Shown here: piece by piece, positions 26,177 through 34,745 of the stretch
How the letters are laid out: each line of letters opens with the position of its first letter
Numbering within the stretch: the stretch's first letter is position 1
Assembly: GCF_000241525.1 (NCBI RefSeq)
Contig: NZ_AHIL01000043.1
Location: 451,424-515,423 of the forward strand
Length of the DNA: 64,000 nucleotides
Reading direction: 5' to 3'
Source: Comamonas testosteroni ATCC 11996
GTDB lineage: Bacteria > Pseudomonadota > Gammaproteobacteria > Burkholderiales > Burkholderiaceae_C
Made by a program: the position numbers and the translations under genes
Notes under the pieces: model-generated
Database searches by the model: none
Seen by the model: the letters and a program-made list of their open reading frames with translations, nothing else
Told to the model about the DNA's origin: nothing

Positions 26177-26934
26177 TGCTGGAGCTGTTTCTGATCGGAA
26201 TCGGCACCGGCAACCCCGATCACCTCACCCGGGAAGCCGAAAAAGCGATTCGCAGCGCCGACCTGGTTCTGCTGCCGCACAAGGAAGACAGCAAGTCCGA
26301 ACTGGCCCAGGTCCGTCTGTCGCTGCTGCAAAGCCTGGCCGTGGAAGAGAGCCGAATTGCTCACTTTGACATGCCCCAACGCCGCCAGGAGGGATCGGAC
26401 TACGACCAGCAGGTGGATGAATGGCACGATGCCATTGCCCGGTGCTGGCAAGCCAGTCTTCAGCACCATCTGCCTGCTCGTTCGGGACGCGTGGCCCTGC
26501 TCGTCTGGGGCGATCCGGCCCTCTACGACAGCACGCTGCGCATTGCGTCGCGTCTGGGCCTGGCCCGCGAACAGGTGCGCGTCGTGCCCGGCATCACCTC
26601 CATGCAGGTGCTGTGCAGTGCCCACGGCATCGCTCTCAATGAAATTGGTGAACCCTTTCTGATCACCACCGGTCGCCAGTTGCGCGAAAACGGCTGGCCA
26701 TCCGGGGTGAACACCCTGGTCGTGATGCTGGATGGTCAACGCAGCTATGAGCAGTTGCAAGACACCGATGTCGACATCTACTGGGGCGCCTATCTCGGCA
26801 TGCCCCAGCAATTGCTCATGCACGGCAGGCTTTGCGATATCGCGTCAGACATCACCAGCAGGCGCACCCAGGCCCGTGAGCAAAATGGCTGGATCATGGA
26901 CATCTATCTGCTGCGCAGGGTCGCTGCCACCTGA
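26176..26934 (+). CDS. cobF: CobF, precorrin-6A synthase (deacetylating)
   Basis: 252 residues of the corrin methylase family with CobF features: LFLIGIGTGNPDHLTREAEKAI, VLLPHKEDSKSELAQVR near residue 35, VALLVWGDPALYDSTLRIA near 105 and VRVVPGITSMQVLCSAHGI near 133. CobF methylates C1 and releases the two-carbon unit as acetate. It starts in the TGATG overlap with cobM and is the last gene of this operon; a LysR gene converges on it. Confidence 0.93.
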   Translation: MLELFLIGIGTGNPDHLTREAEKAIRSADLVLLPHKEDSKSELAQVRLSLLQSLAVEESRIAHFDMPQRRQEGSDYDQQVDEWHDAIARCWQASLQHHLPARSGRVALLVWGDPALYDSTLRIASRLGLAREQVRVVPGITSMQVLCSAHGIALNEIGEPFLITTGRQLRENGWPSGVNTLVVMLDGQRSYEQLQDTDVDIYWGAYLGMPQQLLMHGRLCDIASDITSRRTQAREQNGWIMDIYLLRRVAAT

Positions 26935-27052
26935 CCCTGGCTTGCCAAGGCGCATCCGTCGCCTGACCGTCACACCTGATCAGCGCGTGAAGCGCTTCAT
27001 GTCTGCAAGGACTCGATGGGCCGGGACGTTCAGCCTGCTTGCCGGTGCCAGC

Positions 27053-28060
27053 CTATGCGGACGCCAGTACTGCTGCATGAGGCAGCTCGAGCCGATGCCA
27101 GAGCTTGAGCATCTCCTGCAGCAGCGCTGGCGCATGATCTGTGCGATACACCGCGCCCAGCGGCGGCAAACCGCCCTCTAAACGCACATCCAGCGCACGC
27201 ACACGCCCCTGGGAACGCAGTCCCGGCAGGATGCTGCGGGGCACCAGCGATACGGCCCCAGGCTGGGTGAGCAGGCCCTCCAGCACGGGCAGGGACACGG
27301 TGGAGGCCGGAAACCAGGAGGCATCCTCCAGCACGGGCAGCACCTCGGTCTCCACGATATTGCGCACCGCGATGCCAAAGCTCGGCAGCACCCAGCGCGC
27401 GCCCCTCAAGGCAGGCAGCGGCACATCGCACCGCCCGACGAGAGGATGATCAGCATCCGCAATCACCACGGCCGCATCCAGCAGCAGCGGCTCGAAGGAA
27501 AACTCCACCGGCAAAAGCTGGGGCTGGCGACAGAACACCACATCAAGACCGGAAGCCATGAGCTGCGACAGCAAAGGGGCGCTGGCGTCCTCATGCACAT
27601 CCACATAGACCTGCGGATGTGCCTCGTAAAAGCGCGGCAGCAGCTGGGACAGCACCGAAAGCGCAGCTGCCGGAATGGCCCCGAGGCGTAGCGCTGCCGA
27701 AGCCCCGCGACGGATGGAGGCCAGCGATTCGGACACTTCCTGCAATCCCACCAGCATGCCGCGTGCCGCATCGATCAATGCCTGGCCTGCTACAGTGGGC
27801 CGCATGCCGCGTGCATGGCGCTCGAAGAGCTTGATGTCCAGTACCCGCTCAAGCTCGGCCAGGGCCTGGGTAGCCGCTGACTGGCTCATGTTCAGCTCCA
27901 CTGCCGCCTGCATGACCGAGCCGCATTGCTGCAAAGCCAGCAAAAGCTGCAACTGACGCAGCCGCACCTGCTTGACCATACGGGAAAAGAGCAAGCGGCC
28001 CTCAGGGCTTGCAGCCCCTGCTCCGGCCTGTATCTGGGAAAAAGAAGAGTCAGCAGCCAT
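27053..28060 (-). CDS. LysR-family transcriptional regulator
   Basis: 335 residues from the ATG at 28060 (an earlier in-frame codon at 28129 adds an unlikely tail). The helix-turn-helix spans residues about 30-90 (RLRQLQLLLALQQCGSVMQAAVELNMSQSAATQALAELE). It is followed by the effector domain, with LRLGAIPAAALSVLSQLLPRF at its first strand. The sequence resembles the CbbR/GbpR-like group that controls uptake genes near Bug proteins. Possible targets are the divergent or nearby transporter and amidohydrolase genes. Effector unknown. Confidence 0.82.
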   Translation of the reverse strand: MAADSSFSQIQAGAGAASPEGRLLFSRMVKQVRLRQLQLLLALQQCGSVMQAAVELNMSQSAATQALAELERVLDIKLFERHARGMRPTVAGQALIDAARGMLVGLQEVSESLASIRRGASAALRLGAIPAAALSVLSQLLPRFYEAHPQVYVDVHEDASAPLLSQLMASGLDVVFCRQPQLLPVEFSFEPLLLDAAVVIADADHPLVGRCDVPLPALRGARWVLPSFGIAVRNIVETEVLPVLEDASWFPASTVSLPVLEGLLTQPGAVSLVPRSILPGLRSQGRVRALDVRLEGGLPPLGAVYRTDHAPALLQEMLKLWHRLELPHAAVLASA

Positions 28061-28327
28061 GATTTCAACGGGTGTCGATCGCTTCCACAAAGTTCGTTGC
28101 AGCCTCTCGCCAACGCCGGCACCGAACATAGCCGGTGTTCAAGAGCGGACCGCTCGCATCGAGCATCGAAGTGACCGTGATTCGGGTAATGTGCACGCAT
28201 CTGACTATGCACTCACTCCCGCTTGAGCTGTCGGAGGAAACGCTGCGACACCGCATTGTCGTGGCAATTGCCCCGTCTGCTGATAACAGAGCGCCGTAGC
28301 AGCCGCCCGCGAACCTCCCGAAAGCGA

Positions 28328-29128
28328 TCAATGCATGGGCCTACCTAGTCGCTGGCTCGCCTTTGAAATCGCATAGTTCACAAGGCAGTAAAGCGCTGCC
28401 ACGACCAGGTACACCGGCACCAGCGAGTGGTAGTTCGCTATCAGCACCTTGGCGTTCTGCATGAGTTCACCATAGGTGACGACATAGCCGAAGGTGGTGT
28501 CCTTGACCACGATGACCAGTTGCGCAACCAGTGCCGGAACAATGTAGCGAACGGCCTGAGGAAAGACAACGGAGAAAAAGACCTGGACTTCGGTCAACCC
28601 CAGGCTTCGCGCGGCATCGGTCTGGCCGCGCGGAACGGCGAGCACGCCCGCACGATATACCTCGGCAACCACGGCTGCGGTACTCAGACCTATGGGCAAG
28701 GTCAGCATCCAATAGGTGCTCAGCTTGATCCCGACCGATGGCAGCACCAGAAAGCAAACATAGATGAGCAGCAGCGTCGGCGTGCCGCGCAGGAACTCGA
28801 TGACAGCAATGCTGGGCCAACGCATCAACCTCAGCCGCGACAGCCGCCCCAGCAGCAGCACCAGCCCGAGGGCCAGAGCAATGACGGCGGCCATCGCCGA
28901 CGATGCCAGCGTGCCGAGCAGTCCTTTGGCAAGAAAGCTCCAGGTCGTCGGCCAGGCAAAGAATTCCCAGTACGGGGCATCGAACTGCCCTGCCGAATGG
29001 AAGCGGAACACAATTGCCACCGCCAGCAAAAGCAGCACGGCTGCGGCGATCACGCTCACCGCGTTGGTGACGGCCCGGGCCTGGGGGCCTGGCGCAGCAA
29101 ACAGAATGTCCTCCAGAGAACGGCTCAT
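28328..29128 (-). CDS. Polar amino acid ABC transporter permease (HisM/GltK type, second subunit)
   Basis: 266 residues with about six membrane segments and the HEAT-family permease signature: ALGLVLLLGRLSR, FLRGTPTLLLIYVCFLVLP, then AEVYRAGVLAVPRGQTDAARSLGLTEVQVFFSVVFPQAVRYIVPALV. This last stretch carries the EAA coupling loop. It overlaps the other permease gene by four bases. With that subunit it should form the membrane channel of a glutamate/polar amino acid importer. No ATPase gene follows. Confidence 0.85.
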   Translation of the reverse strand: MSRSLEDILFAAPGPQARAVTNAVSVIAAAVLLLLAVAIVFRFHSAGQFDAPYWEFFAWPTTWSFLAKGLLGTLASSAMAAVIALALGLVLLLGRLSRLRLMRWPSIAVIEFLRGTPTLLLIYVCFLVLPSVGIKLSTYWMLTLPIGLSTAAVVAEVYRAGVLAVPRGQTDAARSLGLTEVQVFFSVVFPQAVRYIVPALVAQLVIVVKDTTFGYVVTYGELMQNAKVLIANYHSLVPVYLVVAALYCLVNYAISKASQRLGRPMH

Positions 29129-29787
29129 CGCAGTATCCGCACTTTCTTTTCCAGAGCCGCGCCGGCCCAGGCGATGAGCAGGCCTGTCAACACATACATG
29201 GTGGCAGCCACTGCGAACGCGGCAATGCCGAGCGCCGAGTCGTTGGCGATCTTGGATACGAGCGCCGTGAGCTCCCGGCCTGGGAACGGCAACTGCGACG
29301 CCAGAGAAGTCGACAACATCAATGCAATCAGCAGCGAAGTCATCGGCTGCACCACCGAACGCAGCGCCTGCGGCAGGACCACGGCAGACACAATCTGCAG
29401 CGGCCGCATGCCCAGGCTGAGCGCAGCCTCAATCTGGCTACCGGGAATGGTATTGATACCCGAGCGCAGGTAGTCCGCCGTGAATGCGGAGCAGACCAGC
29501 GTCAGCGTCAGGATCACGCTGGGCTCATAGTCAATCACGATGTTGAGATCGGGTAGCGCGAAAACGATGAAGATCAGCAGCGCTACGCTGGGTATATTGC
29601 GGAAGATCTCGACGTAGACGGTCAGTGCCAAGCGCAGCGGCGGCAATGGCATAAGCCTAAGCACCGCGACGACCGTGCCCAGCATAACCCCGGGCACAAA
29701 GGACACCAACGTAAGCTTCCATGTCAGCAAGAGGGCCTGCCAGAAGGCAGGCCCATAGTCGGCCAGGAGCCTGGAAACCTCACCCAT
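29125..29787 (-). CDS. Polar amino acid ABC transporter permease (first subunit)
   Basis: 220 residues, several membrane segments, with VYVEIFRNIPSVALLIFIVFALP near residue 78. The EAA-loop region RSGINTIPGSQIEAALSLGMRPLQIVSAVVLPQALR lies near residue 128. It starts 3 bases after the binding-protein gene and overlaps the second permease (ATGA). Together the three genes are a polar amino acid uptake operon. Confidence 0.86.
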   Translation of the reverse strand: MGEVSRLLADYGPAFWQALLLTWKLTLVSFVPGVMLGTVVAVLRLMPLPPLRLALTVYVEIFRNIPSVALLIFIVFALPDLNIVIDYEPSVILTLTLVCSAFTADYLRSGINTIPGSQIEAALSLGMRPLQIVSAVVLPQALRSVVQPMTSLLIALMLSTSLASQLPFPGRELTALVSKIANDSALGIAAFAVAATMYVLTGLLIAWAGAALEKKVRILR

Positions 29788-29790
29788 CGT

Positions 29791-30693
29791 TCAAGGCAGA
29801 GCGGGCGGCGTCGGAACAGTCGTGCTACCGGTACGCTGCCCTATGGAGATAGTCCAAAGTTTGGCCCAGGTACCGTCAGCCTCCAGCTTCTTCAGGAAGG
29901 CATTGATGAATGCTACGCCGTCCGAGCCCTTGGGCAGTCCAACTCCATAGGGGTCCTGCGCGCCGAATGGCGCACCCGCCAGCCGCGCGTTGCTGGTGCC
30001 AAGGCTCAGGGCGTTGAGCAGCAGCGTGTAATCGGTCACGTAGGCATCGACGCGCCCCTGACGCAGTGCATCGAGGGCTTCCTGATGTGTCTGAAACTCT
30101 TGCACGACAGCCTTGGGAGCATACTGGGCCAATATCGCAGGCCCCGTGGAGCCCGCTTGCGTGGCCACCTTCTTGCCGCCCAGGTCGCTGTAAGACTGAA
30201 CCGTCTTGTTGTTCGACTTGACCAGCACGCCGGACTGCGATGTGTAGTAAGGGCCGGCAAACGAGATCTTCTCGGCGCGAGCAGGAGTGATGGAGTAGGT
30301 GGCGAAGACCATGTCCACCTGATTATTGATAAGCACCTGCTCACGCGTGGACGAGGTCACCTGCGTGAACTGGTACTTGGCGGCGTCGCCCAGAATGTAG
30401 CGAGTGATGAGCTGGGCCAGCCCCAGGTCAAAGCCGCGGATCTTGCCGTCTTTCTCATTGAGCAGCGAGAAAAGATTCGATGTTTGCGTGCTGCCGAGGC
30501 GCAGCATGCCAGCCTGTTTGATCTTGCTGGCCCAGGTGCTCGATGCGATGGTCGTCGCATCGGCCACAGGCCCCTGCGCAACCAGAGCGTCATAGGCCGC
30601 TGCATTGATGGGAGTGCCCTGTGCGAAAAGCGACCCACCGGTCACGATCGTCAGTGCCACCACGGTGGATTTCAGAATGGATTTGATCGACAT
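29791..30693 (-). CDS. Amino acid ABC transporter substrate-binding protein (family 3)
   Basis: 300 residues. A Sec signal peptide (residues about 1-25, ending SLFAQG) precedes the family 3 solute-binding fold: AGMLRLGSTQTSNLFSLLNEKDGKIRGFDLGLAQLI, then VDMVFATYSITPARAEKISFAGPYY near residue 130 and DLGGKKVATQAGST near 172. It belongs to the glutamate/aspartate/polar amino acid class, but the exact ligand is unknown. First gene of the operon, with an AAGAAGA ribosome site. Confidence 0.88.
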   Translation of the reverse strand: MSIKSILKSTVVALTIVTGGSLFAQGTPINAAAYDALVAQGPVADATTIASSTWASKIKQAGMLRLGSTQTSNLFSLLNEKDGKIRGFDLGLAQLITRYILGDAAKYQFTQVTSSTREQVLINNQVDMVFATYSITPARAEKISFAGPYYTSQSGVLVKSNNKTVQSYSDLGGKKVATQAGSTGPAILAQYAPKAVVQEFQTHQEALDALRQGRVDAYVTDYTLLLNALSLGTSNARLAGAPFGAQDPYGVGLPKGSDGVAFINAFLKKLEADGTWAKLWTISIGQRTGSTTVPTPPALP

Positions 30694-31388
30694 GCGGTCT
30701 TCTTGGATGGTCTGCGACGCGAATCAATATAAAGCAGCATTTGGAATGCGCGAGCCGCTCGTCCGAGCGGAGCCACCATTGTGCACACAATACAGCCCTT
30801 GTGCCCCAACACGGCACGACGCCGCCAACAGTCCCAGGCCTTGCCTAGCAATCATTCGAGAGTCTGCCCCGCCCGGCGTCCGGCTGTGGCAACTAGCGAA
30901 CAGTTGAACTCAAGCTCGATGCGATTGCTCGTGCCCAAGCCGGCCAAGCAGCGCCGGCCGCAGACAAGGCAATATTGCTGCCGCTCGATCACACCGCCAA
31001 GGCAACCTGCTGAGAGAACCTCGACGGCAGCTTTCGAGTCATCAGCTTGAGAAGTCGAAACCTCCGCTGTCGCCGAGCGTGAACCAATACACAAGACCCG
31101 TAAATAGATCCAGCGATATTGAGCGGCACCTCTGTCCCAGGCACTGTCCATGGCAAACGTGATCAATGATCTCAATGATTGCTAGCAATATAAGGGTTTT
31201 CACCAGTCAATATCAGACTCCATAGAGAGAGGCGCACCCAAGGTATCGGCAAAGCTTATAGCTAACCGCAAATAACATGTACTGCCAAGGCTCCGAAATT
31301 TCTATATTTCATTCCCATGACGGCAGAAATTCGTGAACAGCACTGATGGTGTAGGCATGGATTGGCCGATATCTTTCAGGAGCCCTCC
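30694..31388. other. Long intergenic region without a recognised gene
   Basis: Nearly 700 bases between the divergent ABC operon and the Bug protein gene. Short open frames here have no recognisable domains or ribosome sites. The stretch near 31170-31330 is AT-rich and probably holds promoters for the + strand genes; no clear boxes were assigned. Confidence 0.5.
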
Positions 31389-32414
31389 ATGTCCATCTCT
31401 TCACGCACTCGCGGCTGCACAAATGGCCTCACTCGCCGCGTCGGCCTGCTCTCTCTGGCGATTGCCAGCTCCTTGTGGACCCTGGCCGCGCCGCAGGCAC
31501 TGGCCGCTGAGGTCTATCCAAGCAAACCTGTCAAGCTCATCGTACCTTTTGCCGCCGGCGGCTCCACCGACATCGTGGCACGCGTGATTGCCGAAGGCAT
31601 GCGCACCACGCTGGGGCAACCGGTGATCGTGGACAACAAGGGCGGCGCTGGAGGGCTGATCGGCAGCGAGGCCATCGCCCAGGCAGCTCCGGACGGCTAC
31701 AGCATTGGCATGGCTACCGTGAGCACGGCCACCATCAACCCCCTGCTCTACAAACGCGCCAGCAAGATTGAGGGCAAGCTGCTGCCGGTGGCCAATCTGG
31801 TGACCATGCCTTCGGTCTATATGGCCCACCCCAAGATGGGCGTGAACAACTTCAACGACTTCCTCGCCAAGATCAAGGCACAGCCCGGTACCTACAGCGC
31901 CGGAGTACCGGGAATGGGAACGCTGGGACATCTGATGGTTGCCTCGTTCAACGAAACCATGAAGACCCAGATTCAGATCGTGCCCTATCGCGGTAACGGC
32001 CCTGCACTCAATGACGCCCTTGCCGGCATGGTCCAGATCATGACCGACCAGCTGCCCTCGGCAATGCCGCAGATCAAGGGTGGCAAGCTGCTGCCTGTTG
32101 TGGTCGCCTCACATGGCCGCTCGCCCGACCTACCCAATGTACCGACCTTCAAGGAGCTGGGCTACGACGAACTCAACGAACTGGGCATCAGCTGGTTCGG
32201 TCTGGTCGTCCCCAGCAACACACCGGCCCCCATCGTGAAGCAGTTGCAGGATGCGGCTGTCAAAGCCGTCCACCTGCCCGAGGTGCAAAAGCATCTGAAG
32301 AATCTGGGCGCTACGGCGACCGAGACGGCGCCCTCCCAGTTCCCGGCCCAGATCGCCGCCGAACTCAAGCGCAACAAGGCCCTGCTCGACAAGGCCGGCG
32401 TCAAGCCCGAATAA
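31389..32414 (+). CDS. Bug-type tripartite tricarboxylate transporter substrate-binding protein
   Basis: 341 residues. A signal peptide (positive n-region, then VGLLSLAIASSLWTLAAPQALA) is followed by the Bug/TctC fold: YPSKPVKLIVPFAAGGSTDIVAR, VIVDNKGGAGGLIGSEAIAQAAPDGYSIG and YRGNGPALNDALAGMVQIM. Bug proteins bind small carboxylates in the periplasm and are massively expanded in Burkholderiales. The ATG at 31389 has AGGAG just upstream. No tctA/tctB membrane genes are adjacent. It precedes an M20 amidohydrolase by about 90 bases, suggesting that the ligand is the hydrolase substrate or product. Confidence 0.9.
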   Translation: MSISSRTRGCTNGLTRRVGLLSLAIASSLWTLAAPQALAAEVYPSKPVKLIVPFAAGGSTDIVARVIAEGMRTTLGQPVIVDNKGGAGGLIGSEAIAQAAPDGYSIGMATVSTATINPLLYKRASKIEGKLLPVANLVTMPSVYMAHPKMGVNNFNDFLAKIKAQPGTYSAGVPGMGTLGHLMVASFNETMKTQIQIVPYRGNGPALNDALAGMVQIMTDQLPSAMPQIKGGKLLPVVVASHGRSPDLPNVPTFKELGYDELNELGISWFGLVVPSNTPAPIVKQLQDAAVKAVHLPEVQKHLKNLGATATETAPSQFPAQIAAELKRNKALLDKAGVKPE

Positions 32415-32504
32415 GAGCCTGCCCTGCAGCCGGCGCTCGCTGCAGTCGGCCAATTTCCTCCTCATGCCCCATCTTCTTCACCACAGCTCAAGGACCCTTT
32501 TGCC

Positions 32505-33932
32505 ATGCAAGCGATGAGCGCCCTGCAGAATTTCTTTCAACGTGAGACACCACGCATGACGGCGCTGGCCGACCAGATCTGGTCTCTGGCCGAGCTGCGC
32601 TATGCCGAGAATGCTTCGGTCCAGCTCCACATCGATGCGCTGCAGCAGGCTGGATTCCGCATCACACGCGATGTGGCAGGCATCCCCACCGCCTTCATGG
32701 CCGAATGGGGCGATACCGGCCCGGTCATTGCCTTGTTGGGTGAATACGACGCCCTATCAGGCCTGAACCAGCAAAGCGGTGCACTGGTGTGCACCCCGTC
32801 CACCGAAAGCCCCGGCCTGGCCGGCCACGGATGCGGCCATCATCTGCTGGGCACTTCGGCGCACTTTGCCGCTATTGCTCTGCAGCAGCACCTGAAAAGC
32901 ACCGGAACGAATGGGCGTGTGCGCTACTACGGCTGTCCGGCCGAGGAAGGCGGCTCCGGCAAGACCTTCATGGCCCGTGCCGGCGTGTTCGATGATGTGG
33001 ATGCAGCACTGACCTGGCACCCAGCCAGCTACACCGGTCTGTTCAGCCAGAGCACGCTGGCCAATATCCAGGCGAAGTTTGTCTTCCACGGCAAGGCATC
33101 GCATGCTGCGCACTCTCCCCACCTGGGCCGCAGCGCCTTGGATGCAGTGGAGCTGATGAACGTAGGGGTGAACTATCTGCGCGAACACATGCCCTCGGAC
33201 GCTCGTGTGCATTACGCTGTCACCGATAGCGGTGGTCTGTCGCCCAATGTCGTGCAAGCGCGCGCCGAAGTGCTGTATCTGGTACGGGCAGCACGCAACC
33301 ACGAAGCCGCCGAACTCTATGAGCGTGTTCAGAACGTGGCGCGTGGCGCCGCGCTGATGACAGACTGCAAGCTCGAAATCATCTTCGACAAGGCCTGCTC
33401 CAATCTGCTGCAAAACAGCACGCTGAACAGCGTGATGCATGCGCAGATGCAGGCACTGGGACAGTTGCAAGCCGATGCACAGGCGCATGCTGTTGCCGGC
33501 CAGTTCCAGGCCACGCTGGACAAAAACGATGTTGATGCCGTCAGCCGCCCTTTGGCGAGCGTGTTGCGTGGCAAGGTGCCAGCCATTTTTGAAGGTCTGA
33601 CGCCCTACGACCCGAACGCCAAAGACATCATGTTCGGCTCCACCGACGTGGCCGATGTGAGCTGGATTACGCCCACGGCTCAAGCCTGGGTGGCCTGCTA
33701 TGCCTTCGGCACGCCGCTGCACTCCTGGCAGATGGTGTCGCAAGGCCAGTCCGGCCTGGCCCACATCGGCATGGTGCACGCCGCAAAGATTCTCACGGCC
33801 ACCGCCGTGGAGCTGTTCGCCCAGCCCGAACTGCTGGAGCGCGCCAAGGAGGAGTTGCTACAGCGCCGTGAAGGCAAGCCCTATGTCTGCCCCATTCCCG
33901 CGGAGGTAGCCTTGCCTTTTCTGCGCAAATAA
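32505..33932 (+). CDS. M20 family metal-dependent amidohydrolase (AbgB-like)
   Basis: 475 residues of the M20 peptidase/amidohydrolase family: IALLGEYDALSGLNQ near residue 84, the metal-binding GHGCGHHLLGTSAHFAA near 106, GCPAEEGGSGKTFM near 146, and the dimerisation domain with GKASHAAHSPHLGRSALDAVELM near 197. The long insert and C-terminal domain resemble AbgB (p-aminobenzoyl-glutamate hydrolase subunit) and indole-amide hydrolases. Cytoplasmic; no signal peptide. The substrate is inferred to be an N-acyl or amide-linked amino acid taken up with help of the upstream Bug protein. Confidence 0.87.
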   Translation: MQAMSALQNFFQRETPRMTALADQIWSLAELRYAENASVQLHIDALQQAGFRITRDVAGIPTAFMAEWGDTGPVIALLGEYDALSGLNQQSGALVCTPSTESPGLAGHGCGHHLLGTSAHFAAIALQQHLKSTGTNGRVRYYGCPAEEGGSGKTFMARAGVFDDVDAALTWHPASYTGLFSQSTLANIQAKFVFHGKASHAAHSPHLGRSALDAVELMNVGVNYLREHMPSDARVHYAVTDSGGLSPNVVQARAEVLYLVRAARNHEAAELYERVQNVARGAALMTDCKLEIIFDKACSNLLQNSTLNSVMHAQMQALGQLQADAQAHAVAGQFQATLDKNDVDAVSRPLASVLRGKVPAIFEGLTPYDPNAKDIMFGSTDVADVSWITPTAQAWVACYAFGTPLHSWQMVSQGQSGLAHIGMVHAAKILTATAVELFAQPELLERAKEELLQRREGKPYVCPIPAEVALPFLRK

Positions 33933-34148
33933 GAGAGAAGTGAGCCCCTCACCCTGAAAACGATCACAGCACTTCGCAGCCAGATTTCCTGAAAGCGTCT
34001 GACAGGATTGATCTTCCCCCTGTACACCAGCTTGCTCTGCCTCAACGCGACGGCTGCCAAAGCTTGATGCAACACAAGCCCCCGGCCCGGCCAAGCAGCC
34101 ATAGTAAGACATGCCCGCAAGACTGCGGAGACTCAACAGGGAGGAACC

Positions 34149-34292
34149 ATGAAGCTGATGATCGATCTCTTTTCCACCGACTACGGGCTGATGAGCCTTG
34201 CCGTGATTGTGCTGATCATCGTCATGGCCGCATTCTTCACCCGCCTCTTCCTGGGCAAGATGAAAAACGTTGCAAACACCCCGCTGGAATAG
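34149..34292 (+). CDS. DUF3149 small membrane protein
   Basis: A 47-residue protein with one membrane helix (residues about 15-35) preceded by MKLMIDLFSTDYGLMSL, the conserved opening of DUF3149. A GGGAGGA ribosome site lies just before the ATG. The family is common in Betaproteobacteria and uncharacterised. Monocistronic, with a strong terminator about 150 bases downstream. Confidence 0.85.
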   Translation: MKLMIDLFSTDYGLMSLAVIVLIIVMAAFFTRLFLGKMKNVANTPLE

Positions 34293-34431
34293 TCCCGAGC
34301 TTCGCTGCATGCTGCATAGGTACTGCCTTGAGTTGCTGGCGGGACAACTTGGATTGAACGCAAAAAGCCGATGAGTTCGCTACTCCCCGGCAATTTATAT
34401 ATCCAGGACGAAGGAGTCAGTGCAAGCTCTC

Positions 34432-34461
34432 TCAGCCCCTCTTGCAGGGGCTTTTTTTCTT
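34432..34461 (+). terminator. Intrinsic terminator after the DUF3149 gene
   Basis: AGCCCC, a seven-base loop, then GGGGCT followed by seven Ts. The 140 bases between the small gene and this hairpin show no other coding frame, so a long 3' UTR or a small RNA ending here is possible. Confidence 0.8.
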
Positions 34462-34745
34462 GCCAGGATTTTCTGCGGATAGGTATCGAAGACTTGGCTA
34501 TTGTTTTTCAAGGCATTCTTGAATCTTTACACGTCAGGAAGCAAGAGTCGACCAAGAGTGCTCGGGGCATTTACTTGCCGAAGAAAATCCAGCTGCAGTG
34601 AAGCGCGCGCCACAGGCCCACCCCAACACTTCGGGTTCAGCGCCACAATCCGCCTTGCCAGCGGCAAACACCACGTTGGCCACATAAAGACCGACAGCCA
34701 GGAATACCTGTACGCCAGGGCACAAGCAGGAAGAAAGCGCCAAGG
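34462..34745. other. Intergenic stretch, nothing recognised
   Basis: About 280 bases between the terminator and the convergent end of the GGDEF-EAL gene. Short frames on both strands lack ribosome sites and domains. Confidence 0.5.

Noticed and set aside
30852..31175. 107-residue minus-strand frame in the intergenic region before the Bug gene
   Set aside because: No domain or ribosome site; sequence looks like random high-GC translation.
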